From Thinopyrum elongatum (lineage: Eukaryota > Streptophyta > Magnoliopsida > Poales > Poaceae), in the NCBI GenBank assembly GCA_011799875.1, contig CM022298.1, positions 492,755,180 to 492,819,179 on the forward strand: a stretch of 64,000 nt of DNA, given 5' to 3'. The number at the start of each line of letters is the position of its first letter. Position 1 is the first letter of the stretch. The notes below the pieces were generated by a model that was not told where the DNA came from, made no database searches, and saw only the letters and a list, made by a program, of their open reading frames with translations. Of this stretch, positions 46,305-57,590 are shown one piece after another. The translations under genes were made by a program, and so were the position numbers.

Positions 46305-48294
46305 GGTGTCGAGATGACTTGAGTGGCAGATTTGCTTGGGTAGCAACTGGACGTGCAAATTCTAGATGTGCCATCAAACTGCAGTTAAGTGCCGTACCTG
46401 AGCCTGCTCGGGAGATTTTATTTTTTAATAATTATGTGGATGCCAGACTAGCAAATATATTCTCTAATAAAAAGCTTACATAATCCAAACTATGCAATTA
46501 GTGCATCATGTTGCAGGTGAACGTGGTTTTCCAATAATTTATTTTTCTTTTCCATAGGTAAATAAATTATTATTATTTTTTGAAGGCAGCTAATAAATTA
46601 TTTTACTAGTACTATGTAAGTTTACCATTAGCGAGCCTACTTTCTGAAGGAAAAAAAAACGAAAGCTCACTTTCTGATGGGCAGGTCCGCGTAAGAGCCC
46701 ACCATGTCCGGTGCCCACCCGCTCAGCTCACAGCCCACTACCACGAAGAATTTGTCCCAATCCCGTCTGCCTTGCGGGGAACCGCGCAATTGCAATTCTT
46801 TCTCTTTTTCTAGCGTGCTACACTACACGAGTGCGAAATGACACGCCCGAAATGATTTTGTTGCGGTAAACTGTCGGCGAAATGCGACAACACGAGGTGT
46901 CCGGATATCCCGTTTTCTTCAGTGTGTATCGTGCCGACGTTGATCCCGTCGGCCGTCGGGTCTCCGTGCCAAATCGGGATGGGTCGCTGTCAGGAGTCTC
47001 CTCGCATCAAATCAACTTTTCGAGGCTGACAGCTTCGTTTCCTGCATGGCCTGCCTGCCCGCCTGCCCTAAAGCTAAAGCCGGGCGAAGTGCGACATGAC
47101 ATGGCTGATGGTTCCTCCAAATCCGAACGTCGACCGACGCATCTTGCCGGATCAGTCAGACTCGTCGAATCGTGCCAAAGGTGCGGTTTGCATCCAGGGT
47201 GCATAACAGTACTCTTACTTTTTTTATTACGCAAAGAGAAACGGTAGTGTTGCTTCATCTTTTTTGTGTTGGTGCTAACGTACGTGCGACACGGTTGGGG
47301 TAAACAACAGACCAACGGAGCCTCCACTAACGATCGGCCGGCGCAGCACACGAAAGTGGAGACAACAAACCGCAAGATGAAAAACATGTTTCTACAAACA
47401 CGAAAGCGGAGGTTTGCTCACAGCCTCCACTGAAACAATGCTCCCCGTGCATACACTGCACTGCACAATAGCTAGTCGTGGCGTCGTGCGTGCATGCATG
47501 TGTCGGCCTGTACGCGCGTAGCGTAGCAGCAGAGGGCTCCTACGAATTAGCAGTTCGTAGCGGTACGGGACTGAACTGCTCCCATTCGTTCCTGGACGCT
47601 TCCGGTGATGCACGCCGTGACGTCAGCTCGGGTATATTCACATTTCATGGTACAGTACGCGTACAGCGAGGCGAATGACGATGAGCCGCTGACCGTCAGT
47701 CTGCAGACAGGGATCGAGTATCGAGATGATTAAACTAGATACGTACAGGTTGATTTTGGTCAGCTCTCTCGTCGCCTGCCATTTCCCTTCTAGAAGCTGT
47801 GGCGCTGGTTCATTACACAGGGCTTGACCTGCTTGTATTATAACCTTGTAGTACAGGATATTCCATTACAAGTCAGCGACGAAAACTTTTAGCAGTACAA
47901 TTAGTCCGTACGTGTGGCGATCTCGGAGTTTGACCTCCGCGATTAGTCCGCATGGCCTTGGTCGCCAAGGAACGGGGTGAGCATGCATGCATGCAGCTTG
48001 CAAAGCAAGCAGAACGGCGGGGCTGCGGAGAAGAAAGTTCGTGCTGACATGATCTAACTTTCCCGCCAAGGTTCTAGTATTGCTTTGTTATTCTTGGTCT
48101 TTCAGTTGCTCAACGGTTTAAGCGTGTCAAGCGAAAAATGTTTATCGTACGGAGCGCTGGTAGTGGGCCGGTCTAAACATGTGATTCGCGTGCCAACAAA
48201 CGAAAGTATACATGAGAATTAGTGGGGAAGTTGCGCAGCTTTATTATTGCTAATTTGTTGCTCCCTGACTTCATCTTTTTATACCCCATGATTC
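46305..48294. other. Intergenic sequence without recognised genes
   Basis: Two kilobases with AT-rich (46400-46680) and GC-richer (46880-48060) parts. A 121-codon frame at 46882-47247 on plus resembles no protein I know, and its codon composition is unremarkable. Short GCATGC repeats occur near 47491-47500 and 47980-47994. Confidence 0.4.
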
Positions 48295-48590
48295 TTTTAA
48301 CATAGTATAGACGCAAGCACTCATATATACACAAATACACTCACCCATATGAACGTACACACGCACACCCTATCTCCTATGAGCATCTCCGAGAAACTGA
48401 GCCCGGCATATCATCTTGAGATTTTACGAAGACATCGTAGACGCCTCGTAGTCAAGTGGAACGTCTTCTCCCACTGAACGTGCATCGCTGGAAATTCTGA
48501 AATAAATTCAGGATAAATGCGAGTATCAGGACTTGAAACATGATGGGCTGAGGATACCACTATCCACCTAACCATTCGACCACAGGTTGG
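48295..48590 (-). mobile_element. tRNA-derived SINE, near full length (Au-like)
   Basis: On the minus strand it starts CCAACCTGTGGTCGAATGGT at 48590. It carries an A-box-like TGGTTAGGTGGATAGTGG and a B-box-like GTTTCAAGTCC (complement at 48529-48539), the internal RNA polymerase III promoter of tRNA-derived SINEs. The body continues to the GTGAGTGTATTTGTG tail and a short TTAAAAG end near 48295. The overall text recalls the Au SINE family of grasses; the exact family needs a database comparison. No clear target duplication was found. Confidence 0.72.
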
Positions 48591-49585
48591 TTACGTTATA
48601 CATGACAGTTACACAAGCAAGTTCCAAATAAAAAAAATTACACAAGCAAGCTGCAAAAACCATTCACGAGTCACGAGCTCTACTCACATATGACAAAGCC
48701 CGCAAAACAACACGGCTTTGGTTTCGTTAAGACGTGTCGCTGCGACGGGCGCTTACGGCAAAGATCCAACCATGAACGTGCACAAATTCAAATCCAAATC
48801 CAAAACCGATTTACACGTACCCCCGCTCCTACTTACAATAAGATTCTAGCAGGGTCACTTTTGGCCTACTGACGGCGCTCGTCCTAGCTTAGTACATACA
48901 GTATATATCTAGGTCAAGCGTAAGACACAACGCACGGAGGAGTGGATGGGTCTGACACAACGCACGCAGATGTAAGACGGCGATCAACTTTGAGCGGCCA
49001 GCAAACGCCAAAGGGCTCGGTCGCGGGACAAAGCGGCACGACAAAAGTGCGCCGCGCGCCGCTGGTGCACCCACGCGCGCGCGCAACGGCGTCGACCGGC
49101 ACGGCACGGCACGGGCGCGCGGCGCCGCTCAACTCTTTCTTTTCTCCCTTTATCCGCCATGCATAGAAACAACAAAACCTTTGTCAGTTTGTCACCGTGT
49201 GGCATGGCGGCATCACCGTCTTGTTGGACCCTGCGGCTGCCATCGCTGGTGACACATATCGGCCATCGGTCTCCGGTCGCCGTTCGTTCTTGGCGCGACC
49301 CGGGTGCGTGCGTACACGACGAGCGGCTCTGATGTACTGTAACGCGCAGTGCTTCGTATACTAGTCCTACCTACGTATGGGAGCCCGGAAGAGACAAATC
49401 CGAGATGCTCCGGGTTCACGGTCCGTTTGGAGTTGGTAGATTCGTACTACGGCGGCTGGTAGAAACAGGAGGGGGAATCGAGCGGACGAAATAACCGTTC
49501 TGACCTTATACCGAAAGAATTGCACAAAATAAACTCGTCTGAAAAGTATTTCACGATCTGACCATTTTAAAAACACCACATCCCG
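48591..49585. other. Intergenic sequence upstream of the MULE region
   Basis: No recognisable protein or RNA gene. The segment 49015-49130 is very GC-rich with CG dinucleotide runs (CACGCGCGCGCGCAACG near 49071-49087). Open frames here on either strand look incidental. Confidence 0.4.
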
Positions 49586-49740
49586 CGGCGTTTCTGGTAA
49601 ACTAAGAAACACCGACCTATCTTGCGTTTCTGGCCAACTAAGAAACGTCGAGATACTCTGCGTTTCTGCCCACAGCCGAAACGCCAAGTACCCTGGCGTT
49701 TCTTATAATATAAACAACGCCATGGTCCCTGGCGTTGCTG
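49586..49740. repeat. Tandem array of micro-hairpins with ~36-bp period beside the MULE gene
   Basis: The motif GCGTTTCT and its partner AGAAACGC alternate. Four hairpin units start at about 49586, 49624, 49660 and 49695, and a fifth left arm (GGCGTTGCTG) starts at 49731, giving spacings of 38, 36, 35 and 36 bases. Arms are six to ten bases around loops of about nine to fifteen. Spacers between hairpins are short and partly shared (TACCCT, GTCCCT). It lies about 0.5 kb before the transposase start codon. Confidence 0.75.
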
Positions 49741-49909
49741 CCGTGGTCCCCCTTTTGTTTCACCCATCACTCACCACTCATTTGTCTCCCCCACCACTAT
49801 CCCGAGCTCCACCCCCTTTTCCCCTTTGTCTCCCCCACTTGTCCCCTCTCAAATCCTTCCAAAAGGATTGGTTTAGTCCGTGGATCCGGTGTCATTTCCG
49901 TTCCTTGAG

Positions 49910-50226
49910 GTAATCTCCTTCATCTCATAAATTTTTATTGGTTGGATTTGTCTATTTGGGTGGTTTTTTGTTCATGTGTTTTCTAACCCTAGTTTTGAAC
50001 ATTGTTCCAAAATATGATTTTCTTAGTGTTTACTAATGAGTAATGAGTATAGTTGTTCCAATAATGTTGCATTGTATTGGTTGGGTTATGCTTATTGTTA
50101 AGATTTAGGGTTAGGGTTAGGGTTAGGGTTTGAGTAATGCTTAATTTGGATGGACATAGATGTTTCTTAGTTGTTTTGTTAGGAATGTGGTATACTTAGC
50201 ATTGGTACTTTTGTTCCCTTTTTTAG
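49910..50226 (+). other. Predicted 5'-UTR intron of the MULE transposase gene
   Basis: The donor TTGAG/GTAATC (49909/49910) and the acceptor CCCTTTTTTAG/ATG (50226/50227) flank a T-rich stretch, with the exon starting exactly at the ATG. The preceding C/T-rich leader (49745-49860) looks transcribed. The intron contains four TTAGGG units (50105-50128). Confidence 0.5.
50105..50128 (+). repeat. Short TTAGGG tandem repeat
   Basis: Four exact TTAGGG units preceded by T and followed by TTTG. Plant telomeres use TTTAGGG, so this is a short simple repeat related to a telo-box rather than a telomere. Confidence 0.8.
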
Positions 50227-52124
50227 ATGGACAAGATTGTGAATATTCATTATGTTGACCAAGAGGCATTCATGAATGTTGATATTGTTGACAAGTATGA
50301 GGAAGTGTTGATATTTCTTGAGAGTCCTACTTATGAAGAGGTTGTGGAAGAAACGCGGATAAGATTGAAGTGGGTTGATCCAAGTGACCAAGTTGAATTA
50401 TTAGGAAGATATGATGTTGGGTCGGCACACAAGTGTCGAATGAAGACAATGCCTATCAAGTCCAATTTGCATTGGGTTGCATGCAAGGAGGTTGTTGCAT
50501 CCTCGGTAGTCAAGTCACTCGAAGTGTTTGCAAGTATGGTGGTCAAGGCTCCTCTTTTTCATGTTGACTTGAACCAAACCTTAGTAGATGATTTGAGCCC
50601 AATTAGTAGTGTGCCACCTATTGTTGAGCATAAAGTTGAAGTGGAAGCCAATGAGTATCCCCAATATGAGTTCGGAGGTAGTGCACCGATCAAAGATGAT
50701 GGTCATGACTCCGACGAAGAGTATGAGAGGCACCACAACATTGTTGGTGATGTAGAGGCTCAAGTAAGGCATGATGACATGGATCCTGACATTGTCTATC
50801 AGCGTGCTTGTGTGGATGACTCGGATGATGATGGCCCGGTGAATGAGTTGGACGAGGATGGCTTCGCTGAGAAAGAAGCGGAGTGGTATACAAAAATCAC
50901 CGGTAGGGATCACAAAGTTCCCCTGTTTTGTGATGTTAGCCTTGCAGATAAGGCTATAGTCGACGGTGGCATGAGCAAGACAATTGAGGCTAGAATGTTC
51001 CCAAGTAGCACACCCGACGCGATTTCTATGTCTTACCTAAAGAAAGGTTTGATGTTTGAGCACATGCTAGAATTCAAGATGTGGTTGTGTGAGTATGCCG
51101 TCAAACACTACAGGCCTTTCATAGTTGTTCACTCGGACTGCAACAAGCGATACACCGTGAAATGCGAGGTAGAAAAATGCAAATGGAAAGTCAATGGAAG
51201 ACTCATGAAAGATGGTTGGTGGAAGATAAGTAGTTCCAAAGCCACTCATCAATGCACACTGCCGGCCGATGAAGCACCGACGTCACACAGTCAGCTAACC
51301 TCGGAATTCATCGGTTATAAATACCAGAAACATATAGCTGAGGATCCAACCATTAAAGTGAAGTTGTTGATGAGTTGGGTTTACGAGAGGTTTGGATATA
51401 AGGTCAAGTACGGGAAGACATGGAAGGCCAAGCAAGTCGCTCTTAGAATGTTGTACGGTGGATGGGAAGAGGCGTACAACATGCTACCCAGGTTGCTGGG
51501 CGCGATGTCCTATAGAAACCCCGGAATGTACCACTATGTCCAAGATATTGAAGGAGTGTTTCGTCGTGCCTTTTGGACGTTTGGCCCATGCATTGCAGCT
51601 TTTGAGCATTGTCGTCCGATTTTGTCTATAGATGGAACATTCCTGACAGGCAAATACAAGGGCACACTAATGATAGCAATGGCACATGATGCTAATGATC
51701 AGGTGTTGCCTGTGGCATTTGCTTTGGTGTCCGTGGAGAACCAAGACAACTGGGAATGGTTCATGAGACTTGTGAGAAGCACGGTCATTCCTCCGAATAG
51801 GGAGGTATGCATCATATCCGATCGGCACCAAGGCATATTGAAGGCCGTGGCTGTTCACATGCCAGGGCATGCGAGGCTTCACCATCGATGGTGCATGAGG
51901 CACTTTGTTGCAAACTTTTACAGGGCTTGTAAGAACAAAGATCTGGCGAAGGATCTTAACTCCGCATGTGTGGCCTTCTCCATTGAGTCGTTCACGACAC
52001 GATTGAACATAATCTATGAGAAGGCAAATGAAGGCGGGAAAGATTTCCTAGAAAAGAATATTGATGAGAGACACAAGTGGTCACGGGCATGTGACGAAGG
52101 AGGCATGAGATATGGCGACATGAA
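50227..52124 (+). pseudogene. MuDR/MULE transposase gene, truncated by a Gypsy insertion
   Basis: About 632 authentic codons from MDKIVNIHYVDQ. An acidic linker covers residues ~130-230. A MuDR-type DNA-binding segment at ~283-345 has CEVEKCKW and THQC cysteine/histidine motifs. The MULE transposase core begins near residue 465, with a candidate catalytic Asp at 469 (SIDGTFLTGKYKG) and a second at ~532 (ISDRHQG), followed by HHRWCMRHF near 552-560. The third acidic residue and the C-terminal SWIM zinc finger are missing because the LTR at 52125 interrupts codon 633. The frame runs 23 more codons into the LTR. There are no earlier stops, so the gene was intact until the insertion. The remaining part should lie beyond the window's right edge. 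Confidence 0.9.
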
Positions 52125-55100
52125 TGTAACACCCCTGTGTAACTACCACTGTGATCAGCTGCTAATAATGCCAAGTCATATCATTTGCAGTGCCTAAACA
52201 TAGTGGTTAACCAAAATAATTCAAACTCTATTCTGGGAAATCACCTCAAATTCAAAAGTGCAAAATAAAATTTCTCAGACACTGTTGCAAAAATGTTCAC
52301 TAAATAGCAAATATTCCAGGAGCACTCTTAAAATTATAACTAATGCTACTTGAACTAGTTAAATGATTCAAACAATATGAAACAGCACCAAAACAGCAAT
52401 ATATAATACATCTAAAATCATATCAATTTCAAAAGAAGCCCAACTTTGCTCAAACCAGTTTTTGGTGGATGTTTACATTGCATGTTAATATTTGGACCAA
52501 GTCACATATTTTACAAAAGTGCACAATTGGTCTAACTATTTCAAAACAGAAAAGAATAAAAAGAAAAGCAAAACAGATAAACAGAAAAATATAACGAGGC
52601 ACTATGCACTGGGCCTAAGTGCACAGTGCCCCGACCGCGGCCCACCTGGCCCAACTCATTCTCCCTCCTCCCCGTGTCGGCCGCGCCATGGCCGCGCGCG
52701 CGCGCCAGCCAGACGACGACACGGCGACGGCGCCGACGCCACCGACAGCCAGGGGGATAAGGACGAGCCGAGCACCCCCCCTGGACCTCCTCCATCACTT
52801 TCCCCCTCTCTCTCCCCTCGCTCGCCTCGTCTCTCTCCCTTCCTCAGATCCACCGCGGCCGAACGCCACCGCCGCCGTCCCCGCTCATCCTCGCGGCCAC
52901 CGTGCCCCTCTCACCGTCTCGCTTTGTCCCCGAGGATCACCGTCGTCCGCTACCTCGACTGGCGCATAGCGTTGGAGCTCGGAGCCACCGCATCGCCCAC
53001 ATCGCCGTCGTCCCCGAACACCACTGCTGCTACTAAGCTCCCACGGGTCTTACGTGACCGCGCGGTGAGCCTCCCCCTTCCTTCATTTCCATCCTCGCGC
53101 TCCGTTTCGGCCGTAGCTAGCTCGTCCGCGAACCGAGCTCCGCCGCCCGCCATTGCCGTCGTAGCGCTCGCCCCTGAGCTCCATTGCCCGAACCAGCAGC
53201 GCTAGCACGCTTCTGGTGAGCTGCTGCTCTCGCCCGACCCCTAGACGCGCTCGAAAGCGGGCTGCAGCCGCGATTTCGTTCGTCCCCGAACTCCGGCCGC
53301 CGCGCGCGAGCTCGCCGGCGACGTTTCCGGCCAAGACAGGTCGTGCCACCGCTCGCGTTGGATGCGGCATGTCCTCCTCGTCCGAACGCGCCATGCCACG
53401 CTCAATTTGGCTCGCGGTGGACGAAATCCGACGCTGGCCGTGCCCTCCGCCGCGTTTTGGGGCTCGCCGGCGTCCAGCCGCCGGCCGGCCGACGTGGCAA
53501 AGCCGGCCCCACCCCTTAGTGACCCTGACAGTGGGCCCCGCGGGTCCCAGTAGACTGGGTTGACCCAGTCAACTGCTGACTGGGTAACCCAGTGTCACTG
53601 ACATGCGGGCCCCACCATAATTAGTTAAGCTAAAACATTTTATAAAAAAAATTAATTAGAATAACTTAATCGCTCGCTGACACCCGGGGCCCACCCCCTA
53701 ATTAATCCATTAGTTAGTTTAATTCACTGTTAGAGTACAGAGACAGACATAAATAAATTCCAGAAAATCATTTAAACTTCGAAAATTAATAACTTTTAAA
53801 CCGTAGCTCAGATCGAAAAAGTTAAAACATGAAAGTTGCTCAGAACGACGAGACGAGTCTGATCGTGGCGTCTGTTTCTTTGTCCGAACCTCCTACGTAG
53901 GAGAACTCGTAACTCCGAACCCGTATCCGATAGATGAATAGTGACTAATCACCGATAAATAAATCCCACGATAATCCTAAAATGACCTAGATGCATCTTT
54001 AGGCAACCCTGCACTGCATCATAGTCGTAGCATACCCTGTATTGCATCGTTGCTGTGTATATATTTGTTTCCTCCCCCTCTTCTCTCTCGGTAGACCCCG
54101 ACGTTGACGTAGCTCCTGAGGCAGACGCCGCTCCGGAGTACGACTACGTCCCCGACGACCCTGCCCTTGCCGTCGAGCAGACAGGCAAGCACCCCCATTT
54201 TGTGCATTCCATATCGCCCACTCTCTTATCTCTTATGCTTGCATTAGAAGTTACTGCTGCTACTGTTGTCCTATATCTGCTGCATAGCCTGTTTACTTGT
54301 AACCTGCTGTTGATACTTTCCTGCTATCCTAAATTGTTTAGTATAGGATGGGTAGAGCCTTATCAGAGACCCACTTGTCCCGACTGCCCCGCTGGACTCT
54401 CAGAAGACCCGAGCAACGGGATCGAAGATCAGACCCTGGCACCGCACGTCACTTCCCCTTAAATTGTGCGACACTACTGGGTTACTATCGAGTGCCGAGG
54501 GTGATACCTCGTTAGCACTTCTGATGATAACCTTGTAGGTTAGTTAATCGGTCGTGGTAAGCGAGGGTGATTCCTCCTACACCACCCCGATAACGACATC
54601 GTCGTGCAACTGTTCAAGTGTGGACCTCGAGGGTGATACCTCCTTCGTTCACCTTGACGAGAACATCAGGTGGGACTCCATCGAGGGTGATTCCTCAGGG
54701 TTCCCTTGGTGTTAGACACACGGTTACTGTTGTTATTGTGACTTATACTGAAACATGATACTAAAGACGGGTCGGCCCTGAGGGGTACCCGCGCGAGCAT
54801 GAATGCGAAGTGATGTGGAGTCGGGTTGACCTGAGAGGTGCCCGCGAGATAACTACGAGGCATGGCCGGGCATTCTTAGCCCTTGCGCAAGTCCTCGAGA
54901 CGGGGCGACGGGGTCACATCGATCGTGAGTCTCTGCTTGTTTCCGCGCGCTCCTAAACCACTAAACGGTTTGGATATTTGATCCGAGGGGCCTCTGGCCT
55001 AATAGCACTAACCATCACGTGGGCATAGTATGGGCGTTCTGCGTCGTATACTTCAGCCGAAGCTTAATAGATGTCAGCGACTGAGCGGCGCGCGCTGGAT

Positions 55101-56184
55101 TGTACTGGTTACGCAACCGCGCTTGTATTAAGGGGTTGCTAGGTGTTCTTCCGGCCGCCCACGCAACGCGCAGGAGTTCCCGGGGCGAAGGCCCAAGACC
55201 CCTGGGGGCATAGGTTAGTCCGGCGTGCTGATCTCTCTGTTAGGTATTCGGTCGGGTTGCGGCGTGTTGCTTAGCCGAGGCCGGGCATGACCCCGAAAAG
55301 TGTGTCCGGCCGGAGTTAAGTGAGCGTGGTGGGTAAGTTGGTGCACCCCTGCAGGGAAGAAACTTCTATCGATAGCCTGTCCTACGGTAACGGACACTCG
55401 GAGTTGTATCCCGATCGGTACAACTAGAACTGGTAACTTGAGATGAGAACTGGATAGTACGGCTCTGGGATTGCTTTCTCGCAGGGAGTCGAGAAAGGAT
55501 CTCTGGCCGAGGTTGATGATACACCACTACTACTTTACATTGTGTATTTTGCACTCTTCTAATGCTGCAAGAATGATGAAGATGATTGAAGATGCTAGTC
55601 TTCGATAGGACTAGGCTTTTCCCCTCTATTCTGGCATTTCTACAGCCCAGTCCACATATACAGCCCCCTTTGAAAATGTTGCATATGTAGTGTAGATCCT
55701 TACTTGCTGTGTACTTCGGATGAGTACTCACGTTTGCTTTACTTTCTTTTTCCCCATATCCCTTTTGATTCCACCAGATGTCGGAGCCCCTGAGCCAGAC
55801 GCCCCTATCGACGACCACTACTACTACCAGCCCAGAGAGTACTACTACAACGAGGAGCCGACCGACGACCAGGAGTAGGATTCGGAGGGTCCAGGGCAGG
55901 AGGCCCACGCCTTTCGATCGTAGTATTTTATTTTGCCCCGCCTCTGTGAAGGCTTATCTCTCTTTCTGTAATATATCTGTATCCAGATATCTGATGCTTC
56001 CGCTGACACTTGTATGCCATCGAGCTATGTATTCGAGCCCTCGAGGCCCTGGCTCGTAATATAAATCTTGTATGAATTTATTTATGTTTTAGAGTTGTGT
56101 TGTGATATCTTCAAGTGAGTCCTTAGGCTTAATCATGTGCATTTACATGTATGATTAGTGCATGATTAAGCCAGGGTCATCACA
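52125..56184 (+). repeat. 5' LTR of the chromovirus (about 4.06 kb)
   Basis: Begins TGTAACACCCCTGTGTAAC and ends GGTCATCACA directly before the primer-binding site. A GC-rich block (about 52600-53580) holds several chance ORFs. A 66-base-period motif lies at 54496-54700. Relative to the 3' LTR it lacks about 110 bases after 53750 and a shorter segment near 53000. Confidence 0.92.
54496..54700 (+). repeat. Imperfect tandem repeat in the LTR (CGAGGGTGAT motif)
   Basis: CGAGGGTGATACCTC or CGAGGGTGATTCCTC occurs at 54496, 54562, 54628 and 54682, giving spacings of 66, 66 and 54 bases. The sequences between are diverged. The matching part of the 3' LTR is outside the window. Confidence 0.8.
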
Positions 56185-56187
56185 GGT

Positions 56188-56199
56188 TGGTATCAGAGC
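56188..56199 (+). other. Primer-binding site, initiator Met-tRNA
   Basis: TGGTATCAGAGC, the exact complement usually seen for initiator tRNA-Met, three bases after the LTR end CACA. Confidence 0.9.
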
Positions 56200-56575
56200 C
56201 GACTGCCTCTAGGAATTCCCTATCCAACTCCTTGGCCAAAGTTGAGTCTAGTGGTCCAAAACTGTTTTACTAACTTGGCTGTGTGGCTTACGGGCCCACG
56301 TCGCCAACTGGGTGGTATTAGGATCTTTTATTCCTCGACCTTTACTTTGGGACTCTAATCTCTCTTCTATTCGGGTTTAATAAATTACTAACACCGACAC
56401 TTAGGATCACGTAAATTCTATCCACCCGGAGAGCTGGATTCAGTGCGATTTCCCTGTCTTTGATCTGATTAGTCTGATAATCATTTTCCTTTCCATTGCT
56501 TTGTTTACCCTTTCGATTCTAGATCGGTTATATTTCTCGTCATTGAATGACAATCCTGAATCTTCTCTGTTTCAG

Positions 56576-57346
56576 ATGGACCGTCTATTTCCACCTCGCC
56601 CTACGACGCAGCTTGTGCTTCACACCTGTGCTCGAGACGTCCCTGGGTTTCCAGCTGTTCTGATCGCCCTCTTGGTCAGGCTGGGATACCGCTGGTGCCC
56701 CGAGTACATGGTCTACGAGGTTTATCGTGAGTTCAACCAGGAGCAGTACTATGCTGATGTTCGCATCTACGATCAGCAGGATGACTCTGACACTGAGCTA
56801 CATCGTTTTCACGGTATCGGCGTGACGATTGAGATGGCAGTCCATGATGCCGCCTACTATGATGTTGCACATCTTTGAGGACAGTTCAGCGCTGACTTGG
56901 ATGCCTCTGAGTATCGGTACATTCCGTATGTCCCTGCTGGAGATGCTACTGGGTACTACACAGCTGTCTGTGCCCCGTACGAGCCTCGTCGCTACGATCT
57001 GCGAGTTCTGATTCACTGTACTCAGGCTCTGGATCGCACTGTTCGCGCTCTTGCTGTCGAGTTGTTTGCCACTCGAGCACGACTCTACGAGGCTATGACG
57101 CAGTTGCTACCAGCTGTTCGTGCAGGGATACATCCGGAGCACATTCTTTACCCGAGCAGGACCGAGATGGCATCAGGGATTGATTGGCCTGCTGTGGGAG
57201 GTCACACGCCTGCACGTGGACCTCTTCTTACAGCTCGAGACTGGGTTCTGCATCAGAGTGCGCATGGAGCGCAGGATCCTTCTGCGATGAACGTCCATCG
57301 TCCGCACTTGCAGCTACCCCGTTTCAGTGGTTTTCTCCGACGTTGA
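56576..57346 (+). pseudogene. Accessory leader ORF of the chromovirus (one in-frame stop), function unknown
   Basis: It starts MDRLFPPRPTTQLVLHTCAR directly after a splice-acceptor-like CTCTGTTTCAG and continues in one frame to 57346, broken by a single TGA at 56876-56878 (about 256 codons with the stop). The second half includes MDASEYRYIPYVPAGDATGY and an alpha-helical stretch (TRARLYEAMTQLLPAVRAGI). I recall similar leader proteins in other grass Gypsy elements but know no domain or function. It lies between primer-binding site and gag; both it and gag are preceded by acceptor-like sequences, so alternative splicing may decide which is translated. Its near-intact frame in a young element suggests recent coding function. 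Confidence 0.6.
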
Positions 57347-57590
57347 TGTAGCCTTTGCTATGTCTCGTTGTGTACTTCCTTACCGCGTGCCTGCGCGCCG
57401 CCTAGCATGTCTAGCTTTTAAATTTGCGCCGTTATGCTGCACAAATGTAACCGACTCTGTATGGATCTGTATGACTTGATGATTACTATTAAGCATCTGT
57501 TGTACTACTTAAATTCCATCGTGTTACATCATGCATGTTGCTAAACACTCGCATTGCCTTCTGCTGAACTACCCCTATTGATTTAGCAGG

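Noticed and set aside
46882..47247. 121-codon plus-strand frame in intergenic DNA
   Set aside because: No recognisable family, no splice or leader context, and a comparable opposite-strand frame overlaps it.
49586..49740. CRISPR array
   Set aside because: The repeats are short inverted pairs with tiny loops in a plant nuclear genome; there are no long identical repeats with unique spacers and no cas genes.
50105..50128. Interstitial telomere
   Set aside because: Only four units and the wrong monomer for plant telomeres.
52492..53563. Long GC-rich ORFs on both strands inside the chromovirus LTR (also at 62393-63487)
   Set aside because: They lie within the LTR, are low-complexity Pro/Arg/Ser/Ala-rich, occur in several frames at once and change frame between the two LTR copies. 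They are chance frames in GC-rich DNA.
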